A stretch of DNA of 64,000 nucleotides, from the NCBI GenBank assembly GCA_017463225.1, contig JAFTPO010000045.1:1-64000 (forward strand). The letters are read 5' to 3'. This stretch comes from Lachnospiraceae bacterium (lineage in GTDB: Bacteria; Bacillota; Clostridia; Lachnospirales; Lachnospiraceae). The position numbers and the translations under genes are program-made. This document shows positions 18,738-27,731 of the stretch, piece after piece. Under the pieces are notes generated by a model, which had not been told where the DNA came from, searched no databases, and was given only the letters and a program-made list of their open reading frames with translations. The first letter of the stretch is position 1. Each line of letters starts with the position of its first letter.

Positions 18738-20387
18738 CTATATAAGAGTTGCTGCTCTAGCTAAAGCTACGTCTATATTCTCACAGAAGTTATCCTCACC
18801 AATTTTTTCACTAAAGCCTGCCTTATCCATAACTCTTCTAGGCTGCTCTAATACATGTGATAGAATAACTGTAACATCATTCTTCTTACACTTATCGTAA
18901 ACCTTCTCTAAGGACTGTAAAGCAGTAATATCCATAGCAGGAACACTTCTCATACGAAGTACAAGAACCTTAGTATCATCCTTAATAGATATGTTAAGGA
19001 AATTATCTGCTACACCAAAGAACATAGGTCCATCAATCTCATAAACCAAAGTTCCTTCAGGAACCTGCTTAAGAGCGATATGCATAGGGTCATTCTCCTC
19101 GCTATCGTCCTCATCTGAATATGTCCATCCTCTAATTGATGAAACATCTGACATTCTCTTAATAAAGAGTATTGCAGCAAGCACAAGACCAAATTCTATA
19201 GCTACAACAAGATCAAATATTACTGTAAGGAAGAAGGTAACAAGCATTATTGAAACATCTGACTTTGGAGCATGCTTCATTAAGCTGAAGAATTCCTTCC
19301 ACTCACCCATATTGTAAGCAACAACTATAAGAATTGCTGCAAGTGTTGTCATAGGTATAAGCGCTGCAAGTGGCATAAACAGCTTAAGAATAAGTAATAA
19401 CATAAGTGCATGTACCATACCTGCTATAGGTGTACGTCCACCATTTTTAACATTGGCAGCAGTTCTTGCTATAGCTCCAGTTGCAGGAATTCCACCAAAT
19501 AATCCGGATGCAATATTACCAACGCCCTGTCCTATAAGCTCCATATTAGAACGATGTCTACTGTTAATCATACCATCAGCTACTACACAAGAAAGAAGTG
19601 ACTCTATAGCTGCAAGAATAGCTATGGTAAACGCACTTGGAAGAAGCTGTTTTACCATATCAAAATTAATATCCGGGATAGACGGTGCCGGTATAGATGA
19701 TGAAAGCTCACCATATACACTTCCAATAGTAGCTGTCTCAAGTGGAGTAAATTTAACCAATAATGTAGCTACAATAATTGCAACTAAAGAACCAGGTACA
19801 ACCTTTGATATCTTAGGCATAATGATTAAAATCACAAGAGAAATTACACCAACTATTACTGTATGTAAGTCTACAGTTGTAATAACCTTAGCATATTCAG
19901 CAACCTTCTCAATAAACTCAGCAGGAACAGAGCCCATCTCAAGCCCTAAAAAATCTTTAATCTGACCTGCAAAAATTCCGATTGCAACACCTGCGGTAAA
20001 TCCTGCAGTGATGGTATATGGAATATATTTAATCAAACTACCAAACTTAAGGAATCCCATAAGTATAAGCATAATACCTGCCATCAAGGTAGCTACTGTA
20101 AGTCCTGCCATACCAAATTCTGTAACTATACCATAGATAATTACAACAAAGGCAGCAGTTGGACCACCAATTTGTACTCTACTTCCACCTAAAAATGATA
20201 TAAAAAATCCGGCGAAAATAGCAGTGTAAAGTCCCTGCTCAGGACTGACACCTGAAGCAATAGCTAAGGCTATAGAAAGTGGCAATGCAATTATGGCCAC
20301 AATTATACCCGCTATAATATCCTTAAAAAATTGATTCTTGTTATATGTTTTCATAACAGAAAACAGCTTTGGCTTTAGCTTATTCAT
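18738..20387 (-). CDS. SulP-family inorganic anion transporter with STAS domain
   Basis: A 549-aa protein with 10-12 membrane segments (about 25-410), including GIIVAIIALPLSIALAIASG and the SulP signature GGSRVQIGGPTAAF. A C-terminal cytoplasmic STAS domain (about 440-545) contains the switch region VPAMDITALQSLEKV. SulP members move sulfate, bicarbonate or related anions; the substrate cannot be told from the sequence. It lies between miaB (4 bp) and mutS (22 bp), so it is probably co-transcribed with unrelated genes. Confidence 0.93.
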   Translation of the reverse strand: MNKLKPKLFSVMKTYNKNQFFKDIIAGIIVAIIALPLSIALAIASGVSPEQGLYTAIFAGFFISFLGGSRVQIGGPTAAFVVIIYGIVTEFGMAGLTVATLMAGIMLILMGFLKFGSLIKYIPYTITAGFTAGVAIGIFAGQIKDFLGLEMGSVPAEFIEKVAEYAKVITTVDLHTVIVGVISLVILIIMPKISKVVPGSLVAIIVATLLVKFTPLETATIGSVYGELSSSIPAPSIPDINFDMVKQLLPSAFTIAILAAIESLLSCVVADGMINSRHRSNMELIGQGVGNIASGLFGGIPATGAIARTAANVKNGGRTPIAGMVHALMLLLILKLFMPLAALIPMTTLAAILIVVAYNMGEWKEFFSLMKHAPKSDVSIMLVTFFLTVIFDLVVAIEFGLVLAAILFIKRMSDVSSIRGWTYSDEDDSEENDPMHIALKQVPEGTLVYEIDGPMFFGVADNFLNISIKDDTKVLVLRMRSVPAMDITALQSLEKVYDKCKKNDVTVILSHVLEQPRRVMDKAGFSEKIGEDNFCENIDVALARAATLI

Positions 20388-20391
20388 AATA

Positions 20392-21840
20392 TTAATTCTC
20401 TCTTTCTCCTAAATAGTAAAATCCTTTGCAGGATATCAGTTTAACAGGAACTATCTCCCCTATTAGCTCCTCTCCACCTTTAAAATGAACTGTAATGTTT
20501 TCCTCAGTCCTACCCGTTACTAAATCCTTATCCTGATGGTTAATCTCTTCAACCAAAACATCCTTAGTAACTCCCTCATATCTTCCAACCCGCTTGTATG
20601 AGATATCATTTACCTCCCTCAGCAGTCGATTGAATCTGTCCTTGATTACATCCTCAGGAATCTGGTTATCCATAGATGCTGCAGGAGTTCCCGTTCGCTT
20701 TGAATATATAAAGGTATAGGCTTGATCGTATCCTACCTTTCTTACAACATCCATTGTCTCTAGGAAATCCTCTTCAGTCTCTCCGGGGAAGCCAACGATA
20801 ATATCAGTTGTAATGGATACATCCGGCAAAGCAGCTCTTATTCTTTCAACAAGACTTAAATACTGTTCCTTCGTATATCTTCTATTCATCTTCGAAAGAA
20901 TATCTGTGGAACCAGACTGTACGGGAAGATGAATATGATTACATATCTTAGGCTCTCTAGCCATTACAGCTATTAACTCATCAGACAAATCCTTGGGATG
21001 ACTGGTCATGAATCTAACTCTTTCTATGCCTTCTATCTGACATACCATAGTAAGCAGCTCTGGAAATGTTACCTTTTCCTCTTCAGGAACCCTAACTATC
21101 TTTCCATCCTGATAATCATATATCTGACCATAGGAATTAACATTCTGTCCTAAAAGCATAACCTCTTTTACACCCTTAGATGCTATATCCTTTATCTCAG
21201 CCAATATATCTTCAGCAGGTCTGCTTTTCTCCCTTCCTCTAACATAAGGAACTATACAATAGCTACAGAAGTTATTACATCCATACATAATATTAACGCC
21301 TGATTTAAAAGAGTATTTTCTCTTCTGTGGCAGTTTTTCAACTGTTATATAGCTTTTATCAAGAACCTCTATAATTCTCTCGCCCTGGAATAATCTATTA
21401 TATATCAATTCTGCCAGCTTATATATATTATGAGTTCCAAACACAATGTCAACCATTCTATACTTGGTCTTTATTGTCTCAACAACATGTGGCTCTTGCA
21501 TCATACAACCACATAGTGCTATAAGCATATTAGGTCTCTTTTTCTTTAAGCTTTTCAGATGTCCAAGGTGTCCATATAACTTTTTGTTAGCATTCTCCCT
21601 AACTGTACATGTGTTGAAGATAACAAAATCAGCATCCTCACCCTCAACCTCTTCATAACCTATAGTTTCAAGTATGCCTTTAAGCTTATCTGAATCATGG
21701 GCATTCATCTGACAGCCAAATGTAACAACACTGTAAGTAAGAGGCTTATCATCTGATTTAATATCAAGAATAAGCTCCTTACATTTATTCATAAAATAAT
21801 ACTGTCTGTCCGGCTCCATAACCGGTATTAAACCTTCCAT
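20392..21840 (-). CDS. miaB: tRNA methylthiotransferase MiaB
   Basis: A 482-aa radical-SAM enzyme. The N-terminal MTTase domain has TFGCQMNAHDS, NTCTVRENA and ALCGCM, giving the auxiliary iron-sulfur cluster. The radical-SAM motif is CNNFCSYC, and a C-terminal TRAM domain occupies the last 65 residues. It converts i6A37 to ms2i6A37 in tRNA, using the product of MiaA from the same gene run. The ATG at 21840 follows AAAGGATTCGTTTTG. It is the first gene of the long minus-strand run and sits behind a well-formed promoter. Confidence 0.96.
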   Translation of the reverse strand: MEGLIPVMEPDRQYYFMNKCKELILDIKSDDKPLTYSVVTFGCQMNAHDSDKLKGILETIGYEEVEGEDADFVIFNTCTVRENANKKLYGHLGHLKSLKKKRPNMLIALCGCMMQEPHVVETIKTKYRMVDIVFGTHNIYKLAELIYNRLFQGERIIEVLDKSYITVEKLPQKRKYSFKSGVNIMYGCNNFCSYCIVPYVRGREKSRPAEDILAEIKDIASKGVKEVMLLGQNVNSYGQIYDYQDGKIVRVPEEEKVTFPELLTMVCQIEGIERVRFMTSHPKDLSDELIAVMAREPKICNHIHLPVQSGSTDILSKMNRRYTKEQYLSLVERIRAALPDVSITTDIIVGFPGETEEDFLETMDVVRKVGYDQAYTFIYSKRTGTPAASMDNQIPEDVIKDRFNRLLREVNDISYKRVGRYEGVTKDVLVEEINHQDKDLVTGRTEENITVHFKGGEELIGEIVPVKLISCKGFYYLGEREN

Positions 21841-21899
21841 CAAAACGAATCCTTTCCATATTAAATAGTCTTATACTACATTAAGACATTAACTAAATA

Positions 21900-21928
21900 A
21901 TTATATGATACTTGTTAATTTTTTTCAA
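21900..21928 (-). promoter_or_regulatory. Promoter of the miaB-to-sepF gene run
   Basis: On the minus strand there is a -35 TTGAAA (21928-21923), a 17-bp spacer and a perfect -10 TATAAT (21905-21900), about 60 bp upstream of the miaB ATG. It is the only strong housekeeping-type promoter noticed upstream of the run. Read by eye. Confidence 0.7.
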
Positions 21929-22010
21929 TAATAAGGGTACAATATTTTTATGAGTTTTGTGAAAAGAAAATAACAGAAAATATAAAATAATCTGTCCCCA
22001 AAAGAAAGGT

Positions 22011-22037
22011 GGGTCGGTCTTAATTCAAGACCGACCC
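22011..22037 (-). terminator. Rho-independent terminator of the LysM gene
   Basis: A perfect 11-bp inverted repeat, GGGTCGGTCTT and its complement, with a 5-nt loop, 27 bp after the LysM gene stop. On the minus strand it is followed by a U-rich stretch (CCTTTCTTTT). Confidence 0.8.
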
Positions 22038-22063
22038 TGAGGTATGAAAAATATGACAAATCT

Positions 22064-22420
22064 CTACGGTGCATAATATGGAACCACAAGGGTTGCACCA
22101 CTATAGATTTTATCGCTGGTTAAATGATTAAGCTCCTTAAGCTCTTCTACATATTCATCAACGGATGAATACTCTTCCGATATGTACATATCCGCAATGC
22201 TCCATAAGGTATCACCTTCATCTATATCAATACAAACAAAATACTTTTGATTCGCAGTAGATGCACTAACCTCTTTAGAACACTTATCACCTATAAGAAA
22301 TATACTAGCAATCGCAATCAAACTGATAACAACAATTATCAACTTACGATTGCTATGAATAAAACATATTAAATCATCTATAACACTCTTAACATCTATA
22401 CCAAAATAATTAGTTTCCAT
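22064..22420 (-). CDS. YneA-like SOS-controlled membrane LysM protein (predicted division suppressor)
   Basis: A 118-aa protein with a short cytoplasmic N-terminus, one membrane helix (about 28-46) and an extracellular LysM domain (about 63-115, with DEGDTLWSIADMY and SGATLVVPYY). This is the architecture of Bacillus YneA, which delays division during the SOS response. The promoter carries three LexA-type boxes, which strongly supports an SOS role. No lexA gene is adjacent, although yneA is usually divergent from lexA; here the neighbour is a ttcA-like gene. The division role is inferred from architecture and regulation. Confidence 0.8.
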   Translation of the reverse strand: METNYFGIDVKSVIDDLICFIHSNRKLIIVVISLIAIASIFLIGDKCSKEVSASTANQKYFVCIDIDEGDTLWSIADMYISEEYSSVDEYVEELKELNHLTSDKIYSGATLVVPYYAP

Positions 22421-22445
22421 ACATTTATCCTCCTCATCTCATTTC

Positions 22446-22457
22446 GAACTCTTGTTC
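22446..22457. promoter_or_regulatory. LexA (SOS) box 1
   Basis: GAACTCTTGTTC, a perfect GAAC-N4-GTTC half-site pair as in the Gram-positive SOS box. It lies just downstream of the -10 of the LysM gene promoter, over the expected transcription start. Confidence 0.85.
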
Positions 22458-22464
22458 TGTATAT

Positions 22465-22493
22465 AATATATATCACGAACATCTGTTTGTCAA
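22465..22493 (-). promoter_or_regulatory. Promoter of the YneA-like gene
   Basis: On the minus strand a consensus -35 TTGACA (22493-22488), a 17-bp spacer and -10 TATATT (22470-22465). The start site is expected near 22458. LexA box 2 lies within the spacer and touches the -35; boxes 1 and 3 flank the promoter. LexA binding should block this strong promoter. Confidence 0.8.
22476..22489. promoter_or_regulatory. LexA (SOS) box 2
   Basis: CGAACATCTGTTTG, matching the CGAAC-N4-GTTYG consensus with one less-preferred centre base. It overlaps the -35 and spacer of the LysM gene promoter. Confidence 0.8.
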
Positions 22494-22502
22494 TATCTTT
22501 TT

Positions 22503-22516
22503 AGAACAATTGTTCG
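22503..22516. promoter_or_regulatory. LexA (SOS) box 3
   Basis: AGAACAATTGTTCG with perfect GAAC/GTTC half sites. Its centre is 27 bp from box 2, and box 2 is 31 bp from box 1, close to three helical turns, which would put the three bound dimers on nearly the same DNA face. Confidence 0.85.
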
Positions 22517-22655
22517 CATTTTATTGTGCGTTACTATTTTTTCTTTGCCCTTGAACATACAATAATATATTTACAGTCCGTTAAAACTCCCTTTAAATAA
22601 TCTAATTACTATGTTATACTACCACCTAGAAAATAGTATCAATAATGGAGGCATT

Positions 22656-23390
22656 ATGAAGCTACAAAAACTATTAAGCTATACAAGGCGTGCTATAGAT
22701 ACCTATGGTATGATAGATGAAGGAGATAAAATTGCCATTGGAATATCCGGAGGCAAGGACAGCTTAGCGTTACTATATGCTATGGCTCACTTAAGAAGAT
22801 TTTATCCTAAACATTTTGATATAATTGCTATTACTATTAACCTTGGATATCCTGGATTTGAAACTGATAAAATAAGTCAGCTTTGCAGGGAGCTTAATGT
22901 TCCTTATTATGTGGAAAATACAGAAATATATGACATAATATTTAACCATAGAAAGGAATCCAACCCATGCTCGCTATGCGCAAAAATGCGAAAGGGTGCA
23001 TTAAATGACAAGATAAAAGAACTAGGCTGCAATAAGTTCGCATACGCCCACCACAAGGATGACATAATAGAAACATTCTTCATGTCACTGATATTTGAAG
23101 GAAGAATACATACCTTTTCTCCTATAACCTACCTTGACAGAAGCAAGCTTACCATGATAAGGCCTCTAATGTTCTGTAATGAAGGTGAAATATCAGCATT
23201 TGAAAGAGCTATGGAGCTACCTGTTGTTACTGCAAAATGTCCTGCAGATGGCTTTACAAAAAGAGAATATGCAAAACAACATATAAAATCCTTAGAACAG
23301 GAAAATCCCGGCTGTAAGGAAAAGATTTTTGCAGCTATACTTAATGCCAATTTGGATGGTTGGCCGGAGCCTATAAAAAGGCAAAGATAA
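22656..23390 (+). CDS. TtcA-family PP-loop tRNA thiolation enzyme
   Basis: A 244-aa N-type ATP pyrophosphatase. The PP-loop SGGKDSLAL is near residue 35, NPCSLCAKMRKG supplies a CxxC motif, and KFAYAHHKDDIIETFFM is the family's second motif. TtcA proteins make 2-thiocytidine in tRNA; clostridial relatives are not all tested, so the exact product is uncertain. The ATG at 22656 follows TGGAGG and is preferred over an upstream in-frame ATG at 22611. A weak promoter candidate has TATACT at 22615-22620. The gene is divergent from the SOS-controlled LysM gene. Confidence 0.85.
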   Translation: MKLQKLLSYTRRAIDTYGMIDEGDKIAIGISGGKDSLALLYAMAHLRRFYPKHFDIIAITINLGYPGFETDKISQLCRELNVPYYVENTEIYDIIFNHRKESNPCSLCAKMRKGALNDKIKELGCNKFAYAHHKDDIIETFFMSLIFEGRIHTFSPITYLDRSKLTMIRPLMFCNEGEISAFERAMELPVVTAKCPADGFTKREYAKQHIKSLEQENPGCKEKIFAAILNANLDGWPEPIKRQR

Positions 23391-23423
23391 AGGAAGTGAG
23401 CTATAGTCACTTCCTTTATCTTT
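23383..23423. terminator. Bidirectional terminator between ttcA-like and recU genes
   Basis: A perfect 17-bp inverted repeat (arms 23383-23399 and 23407-23423) with a 7-nt loop. The arm AAAGATAAAGGAAGTGA includes the stop codon of the plus-strand gene. The U-rich 3' arm serves both convergent genes. Confidence 0.85.
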
Positions 23424-23435
23424 ACTTTAGCTTAT

Positions 23436-23969
23436 TTAATCTCTATCCTTTAAATCCCTCTGCAGACCTTTCAAATAATGAACTAATGCTCCCGACTCTC
23501 CCTTAATAAAGAATTCTTTATCAAGTTCATCGTATTTGAAATACTGTGGATGACCTTCTTTTGTTCTCTCAAGATATCCTTTTAGCTCATTGAACCTCAT
23601 ATAATAGAATTCATTTTTATGTGTGAACATTATTATAAGAAAGCTTATTCCCTTTTGATTCTCAAAATCTTCCATGAATTTTATCTGGTGCTCATGTATA
23701 TTCCTTAAACTAAACTTATCCACAGCACATTCCTTTGCATCAAAGCAAACAGGAATTCCCTGTACAACACCTATGTAATCCACAGTTGAATCCTTCTCAA
23801 AATAGGCAAGGGATATATTACCATTCTCCTTATCTATTTTTACAGGAGTAATTGGTGTAGGTATTTTTTGAACCAACCCTAAGCCCTTCTCTCTATACAA
23901 TTCATTTGTAATATTTATAAGCTCCTCAAGGGTTGAACCTCGCAAGCCTCTGGAATTCCAAGTTGCCAT
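23436..23969 (-). CDS. recU: Holliday junction resolvase RecU
   Basis: A 177-aa protein. RecU signatures include WNSRGLRGSTLEELI near the start, the catalytic nuclease core DYIGVVQGIPVCFDAKEC (Asp and Glu/Lys pattern) near residues 70-88, and HEHQIKFMEDFENQKGISFLII. RecU cleaves four-way junctions in Firmicutes recombination repair. It is usually next to a class A PBP gene, but here it ends a run after an RluA-family gene (6 bp). ruvA and ruvB, its branch-migration partners, are at 46.6-48.2 kb. Confidence 0.92.
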   Translation of the reverse strand: MATWNSRGLRGSTLEELINITNELYREKGLGLVQKIPTPITPVKIDKENGNISLAYFEKDSTVDYIGVVQGIPVCFDAKECAVDKFSLRNIHEHQIKFMEDFENQKGISFLIIMFTHKNEFYYMRFNELKGYLERTKEGHPQYFKYDELDKEFFIKGESGALVHYLKGLQRDLKDRD

Positions 23970-23975
23970 AATATC

Positions 23976-24968
23976 CTACATATCCTTTATCTCTATCCCC
24001 TCGCCTATACATATCTTATGAAATATGCTTGGTAATGGATCCTGAATTATAATATCCTCACTTAGCTTTACTAAACCTGCGTGCAGCAAGTGATTCTTTA
24101 GCTTATATCTATCTCTTAAATAATTATTAAAGCCCCTATCACCGTACTTTATATCTCCGGCAACAGGAAATCCTAAATGCTTTAAATGAGCCCTAATCTG
24201 ATGAGACTTTCCGGTTATTAGTTTAACCTTAACCAGGGTTATATCAATTCCCTTAGAGATAGGTGTAAATTCTGTCTCTATAAGAGAATAATCCTTTGGA
24301 TTAAATTTAGCATCTGTCTTCAGGCTTTCATACTTAGCTTCAGTTACTACAGTAGATATATTTTTTTCATTATCTTTGCTAATATATGCCTTTTCATGAA
24401 TAATATTATTCATATGTCCCATTACCAACGTATAATAATACTTGTCAATAGTTCTATCCTTTAAAACCTTCGATAAGTATTGACTACCATTAAGGCTAAT
24501 GCCCGCAAGTATAATACCTGATGTGTTCATATCCAGTCGATTACACACTGACGGTGTAAATGTTTCAGACAGCTTGTATTTTTCCTTATTAGTCCTCACA
24601 TAATCAACAATAGCTTCGTTTATGGAGTAATCATCCTTTTTTGCCTTTTGAGATAATACTCCCTGCTTTTTGTGAACGGCTATAATATCATCATCCTCAT
24701 AGAGAATGGTAATACCAAGTTTGGGTTTTGATACCTCGACATTATTTGTTCCCCTAAACTTGGCAACTGTATCATCTGATAAATAAAGCTTAACAATATC
24801 ATCAACGCATAGAAGCTCATCACCCTTAGCTTTTTTGTCATTTAGTACTATATTCTTTTTTCTCAGCATCTTATAAACAAACGAGGAAGGAGCATCCTTA
24901 AGATACTTCATAAGAAACTTATTTAAACGTTGACCAGAGTCACCCTTTTCAATTCTTACTTCTACCAT
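23976..24968 (-). CDS. RluA-family 23S rRNA/tRNA pseudouridine synthase
   Basis: A 330-aa protein with an N-terminal S4 RNA-binding domain (QRLNKFLMKYLKDAPSSFVYKMLRKKNIVLND) and the RluA catalytic motif NRLDMNTSGIILAG with the catalytic Asp near residue 145. TGKSHQIRAHLKHLGFPVAGDIKYG completes the active site. The exact uridine target cannot be told. It lies between a membrane protein gene and recU. Confidence 0.93.
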   Translation of the reverse strand: MVEVRIEKGDSGQRLNKFLMKYLKDAPSSFVYKMLRKKNIVLNDKKAKGDELLCVDDIVKLYLSDDTVAKFRGTNNVEVSKPKLGITILYEDDDIIAVHKKQGVLSQKAKKDDYSINEAIVDYVRTNKEKYKLSETFTPSVCNRLDMNTSGIILAGISLNGSQYLSKVLKDRTIDKYYYTLVMGHMNNIIHEKAYISKDNEKNISTVVTEAKYESLKTDAKFNPKDYSLIETEFTPISKGIDITLVKVKLITGKSHQIRAHLKHLGFPVAGDIKYGDRGFNNYLRDRYKLKNHLLHAGLVKLSEDIIIQDPLPSIFHKICIGEGIEIKDM

Positions 24969-24990
24969 TTAAACACCCTAATTATCTTTG

Positions 24991-25566
24991 TTATACGCAA
25001 GCCGATAACAGTTGTTCTCTAATATGTCTGTCAATAAGCTTATTATTATCATTTGGCTCGCTTACAGAGTTTATCTTCTTTATATATTCATTTATATCTG
25101 TAATAATGGTTATCTTGTACTTATACTTTTCCTGGATAATGCTATCATTAATCCACTTCTCGTATTCCTTCTTTTTTTCACTATAATCCTTAGCTAATAC
25201 CAACGCGTATATTCTGCCATTCTTCACAAGTATAGACTCATAAAATCTTATTCCCTCATATTGGGATATTGCTACATCAAAAAGCAGACTTTTATCATTG
25301 TTATTATAAGTGTTTGCTATTCTGGCGTGTTCATCAAAGGTAAGTGATTTAAATTTTAGAACTATAATTAGTGAAACTAAAAACTTCGCCAATGGTAAAG
25401 CCAATAATATTGCTATAACAATAACTACTCTTGAGGTGTCACCAAACATAATAAGAGTCCCTATTACAATAGCTTCAATCATTAAAGTTAAAATAATAAC
25501 AACAATTAGTTTTGATAGCTTGTAGTTCTTAAGATATCCGTATTCACCTTTATCCTTACTGTTCAT
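24991..25566 (-). CDS. Hypothetical membrane protein with two N-terminal helices
   Basis: A 191-aa protein not recognised. Two membrane segments (about 18-42 and 47-72) are followed by a soluble region of about 115 residues with a mixed alpha/beta look (ALVLAKDYSEKKKEYEKWIND, KYKITIITDINEYIKKIN). The first 17 residues are charged. It lies between an SDR gene and the RluA-family gene, in the same direction, and a GGAGATG ribosome site sits rather far from the ATG. No function is proposed. Confidence 0.75.
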   Translation of the reverse strand: MNSKDKGEYGYLKNYKLSKLIVVIILTLMIEAIVIGTLIMFGDTSRVVIVIAILLALPLAKFLVSLIIVLKFKSLTFDEHARIANTYNNNDKSLLFDVAISQYEGIRFYESILVKNGRIYALVLAKDYSEKKKEYEKWINDSIIQEKYKYKITIITDINEYIKKINSVSEPNDNNKLIDRHIREQLLSACV

Positions 25567-25586
25567 TATCTTTATTTACATCTCCG

Positions 25587-26342
25587 TTATTTAATAAATT
25601 TCATAATAAACCTATGTGGAAGTAGCTTGCAAAGTACACTAAATGCCTTCATAGTACCACCATAAACTGACACGTCCTTACCATGGAATCCATCTCTTAA
25701 AGCAAGCTCTACAACCTTATCCGGCTTGGCCATAACAAGCTTCTTATAAAGCTTGACCTGAGTGTCCCTTTCAGCAACATCAAAAAATTCAGTTTTAACC
25801 GGCCCCGGACATACTGCAGTAACAGTTATATTCTTGCTTTTAAGCTCCTGATTAAGAGCTCTGGAAAGACTTAATACATACGACTTTGTGGCTGCATAGG
25901 TTGCAAAATATGGCTGTGGTAAAAAAGCTGCTGAAGAAGCAAGGTTCCATATATTTCCTTTATTCTTATTCATATACGGTAAAACAAGATTGATAAGCTT
26001 TGTAAGTGCTACACAATTCACCTTACACATTCCCACATTATCATCTCCTGCATCTTCGAAGCTACCGATAATACCATATCCAGCTGAATTAACAAGAACT
26101 CTAACCTTAGGATTAAGCTTAATAAGCTCCATCTTAAAACGAATAAGGTCTGCCTCACTGGAAACATCTAACACCAAAGGTCTTATGGTTACATGTTCTA
26201 TATCCTTTTTTATGTCTTCCAGTCTATCTGCTCTTCTGGCGATAACCCATATTTCATCGATGTTCTTAAATCTTTTACTTATCTGGTATACAAATTCTCT
26301 TCCCATACCGGAAGAAGCACCTGTAACGATAGCTATATTCAT
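25587..26342 (-). CDS. Short-chain dehydrogenase/reductase (SDR)
   Basis: A 251-aa classical SDR. The NAD(P)-binding motif is TGASSGMGREF, the NAG-equivalent is VNSAGYG, the catalytic Ser is in LASSAAFLPQPYFATYAATKSY and the YxxxK pair is Tyr-Ala-Ala-Thr-Lys. The ATG at 26342 follows GGAGGTTGATGTC and overlaps the rsmF stop as ATGA; a TTG five codons upstream is unlikely. The substrate is not predictable. The coupling with an rRNA methyltransferase gene is probably only transcriptional. Confidence 0.9.
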   Translation of the reverse strand: MNIAIVTGASSGMGREFVYQISKRFKNIDEIWVIARRADRLEDIKKDIEHVTIRPLVLDVSSEADLIRFKMELIKLNPKVRVLVNSAGYGIIGSFEDAGDDNVGMCKVNCVALTKLINLVLPYMNKNKGNIWNLASSAAFLPQPYFATYAATKSYVLSLSRALNQELKSKNITVTAVCPGPVKTEFFDVAERDTQVKLYKKLVMAKPDKVVELALRDGFHGKDVSVYGGTMKAFSVLCKLLPHRFIMKFIK

Positions 26343-27718
26343 GACATCAACCTCCAACCAGGTAAATATTTATTCTTTAATACTCCATTGTTAAGTTTTC
26401 CCCAACCCAGTGGATATGAATCAACGCAAATCAACGCCCATCCATTTTTTCCTCCAACTTCATCCACATATATGGTTTCACCCTTAAGATACTTATTTAC
26501 TCTATCATCCTCTGATGTAAGATTAATAACATTTTTAAAATCTTCATATTTTAAACTCATAGCAAGGGACTGACTTGGCTCAAAACGATTCTTTTTAATC
26601 TCTCCCAAATATAATCCACAACGCAATATCCTTAGTCCTCTAACTGCAGGAAATGTATCCGGTATATAATATAACTTGTCCTGAGATAATTCAAAACGAT
26701 TAAAATCAAATGATTTATTAAAACCATCAAAGAATTCAATAACTTCCTTGGGTAGCTTAGCCTTCTTAATCGGATAGCTTCCTGAATTTCCGGCATTGGT
26801 AGTAGCACCGGCTTTCTCTACCAATGCAACAAAATGTCCCTCTCCCTCAATTCTATGAGGCCATAATCTGGCACATTTTTCCAAATCAGGATTCTTGGAA
26901 TCCGACCATTCAGGATGTCCACTATCAAAGCCCTCATACCTATCAAATGAACATACTTTTAGTTCCTCATCTAAGCTCAATAGATACTCAACTGACTTTT
27001 CATTCTCTAAAGGAGCAAATGTACAGGTGGAATACAGTATTTTCCCACCTGGTTTAAGCATCTTAACAACCTCCTTAAGAATGCTAATTTGCAAATCACT
27101 AAACAATTGATTACCATTATTCTCCCATGCAGTAATCATAGAGCTTGACTTTCTAAACATACCTTCACCAGAACAAGGAGCATCTATCAATATCTTATCA
27201 AAGTAACCTGCAAATCTTGCTGAAAGCTTATATGGAGCCTCACTGATTATAAGTGCATTTGTAGCTCCAAAAACCTCTAAATTCTTAAGAAGTGCCTTAG
27301 CTCTTGACGCACTTATATCATTAGATACAAGAACGCCTGTACCATCCAGCTTAGCTGCAAGCTCTGTAGACTTACCTCCCGGTGCCGCACAGATATCAAG
27401 CACTCTGTCTCCCATTTCAATTGGTATAACATTAGCAGGTGTCATAGCGCTTGGCTCCTGAATATAGTACAAGCCTGCGTAGTAATACGGATGTTTAGAT
27501 GGCTTATCAATAGTCTCATCATAATAAAATCCATTTTCACACCAAGGAACAGGCTTCAAATGAAATGGATTAATCTTAAGAAAATCCTCCACACTAATCT
27601 TCATAGTATTTATCCTTATACCATGATACATAGGTTTATCCAAACACTGCTTGTATGTCTCATACTCCTGCCCCAACAGCTGTATCATATTGTCTTCAAA
27701 AAGCTTTGGTAATTCCAT
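26339..27718 (-). CDS. RsmF/RsmB-family rRNA cytosine-C5 methyltransferase
   Basis: A 459-aa NOL1/NOP2/sun protein. The SAM-binding motif APGGKSTELAAKL is near residue 110, the DAPCSGEGMFRK motif follows, and the catalytic Cys is in YSTCTFAPLENE. The C-terminal part (about 320-459) is like the RNA-binding extension of YebU/RsmF. It makes 5-methylcytosine in 16S rRNA. It follows hflX by 13 bp and is translationally coupled to the SDR gene. Confidence 0.9.
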   Translation of the reverse strand: MELPKLFEDNMIQLLGQEYETYKQCLDKPMYHGIRINTMKISVEDFLKINPFHLKPVPWCENGFYYDETIDKPSKHPYYYAGLYYIQEPSAMTPANVIPIEMGDRVLDICAAPGGKSTELAAKLDGTGVLVSNDISASRAKALLKNLEVFGATNALIISEAPYKLSARFAGYFDKILIDAPCSGEGMFRKSSSMITAWENNGNQLFSDLQISILKEVVKMLKPGGKILYSTCTFAPLENEKSVEYLLSLDEELKVCSFDRYEGFDSGHPEWSDSKNPDLEKCARLWPHRIEGEGHFVALVEKAGATTNAGNSGSYPIKKAKLPKEVIEFFDGFNKSFDFNRFELSQDKLYYIPDTFPAVRGLRILRCGLYLGEIKKNRFEPSQSLAMSLKYEDFKNVINLTSEDDRVNKYLKGETIYVDEVGGKNGWALICVDSYPLGWGKLNNGVLKNKYLPGWRLMS

Positions 27719-27731
27719 ATATTCTCCTAAA

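Noticed and set aside
19453-19965. 170-codon plus-strand open frame opposite the SulP gene
   Set aside because: Antisense shadow of a membrane-protein gene; low-complexity Ser/Thr/Ile-rich translation, no ribosome site, and a fully supported gene on the other strand.
22611-22655. Upstream in-frame ATG extending the ttcA-like protein by 15 residues
   Set aside because: It overlaps the likely -10/start region and lacks a ribosome site; the ATG at 22656 has TGGAGG.
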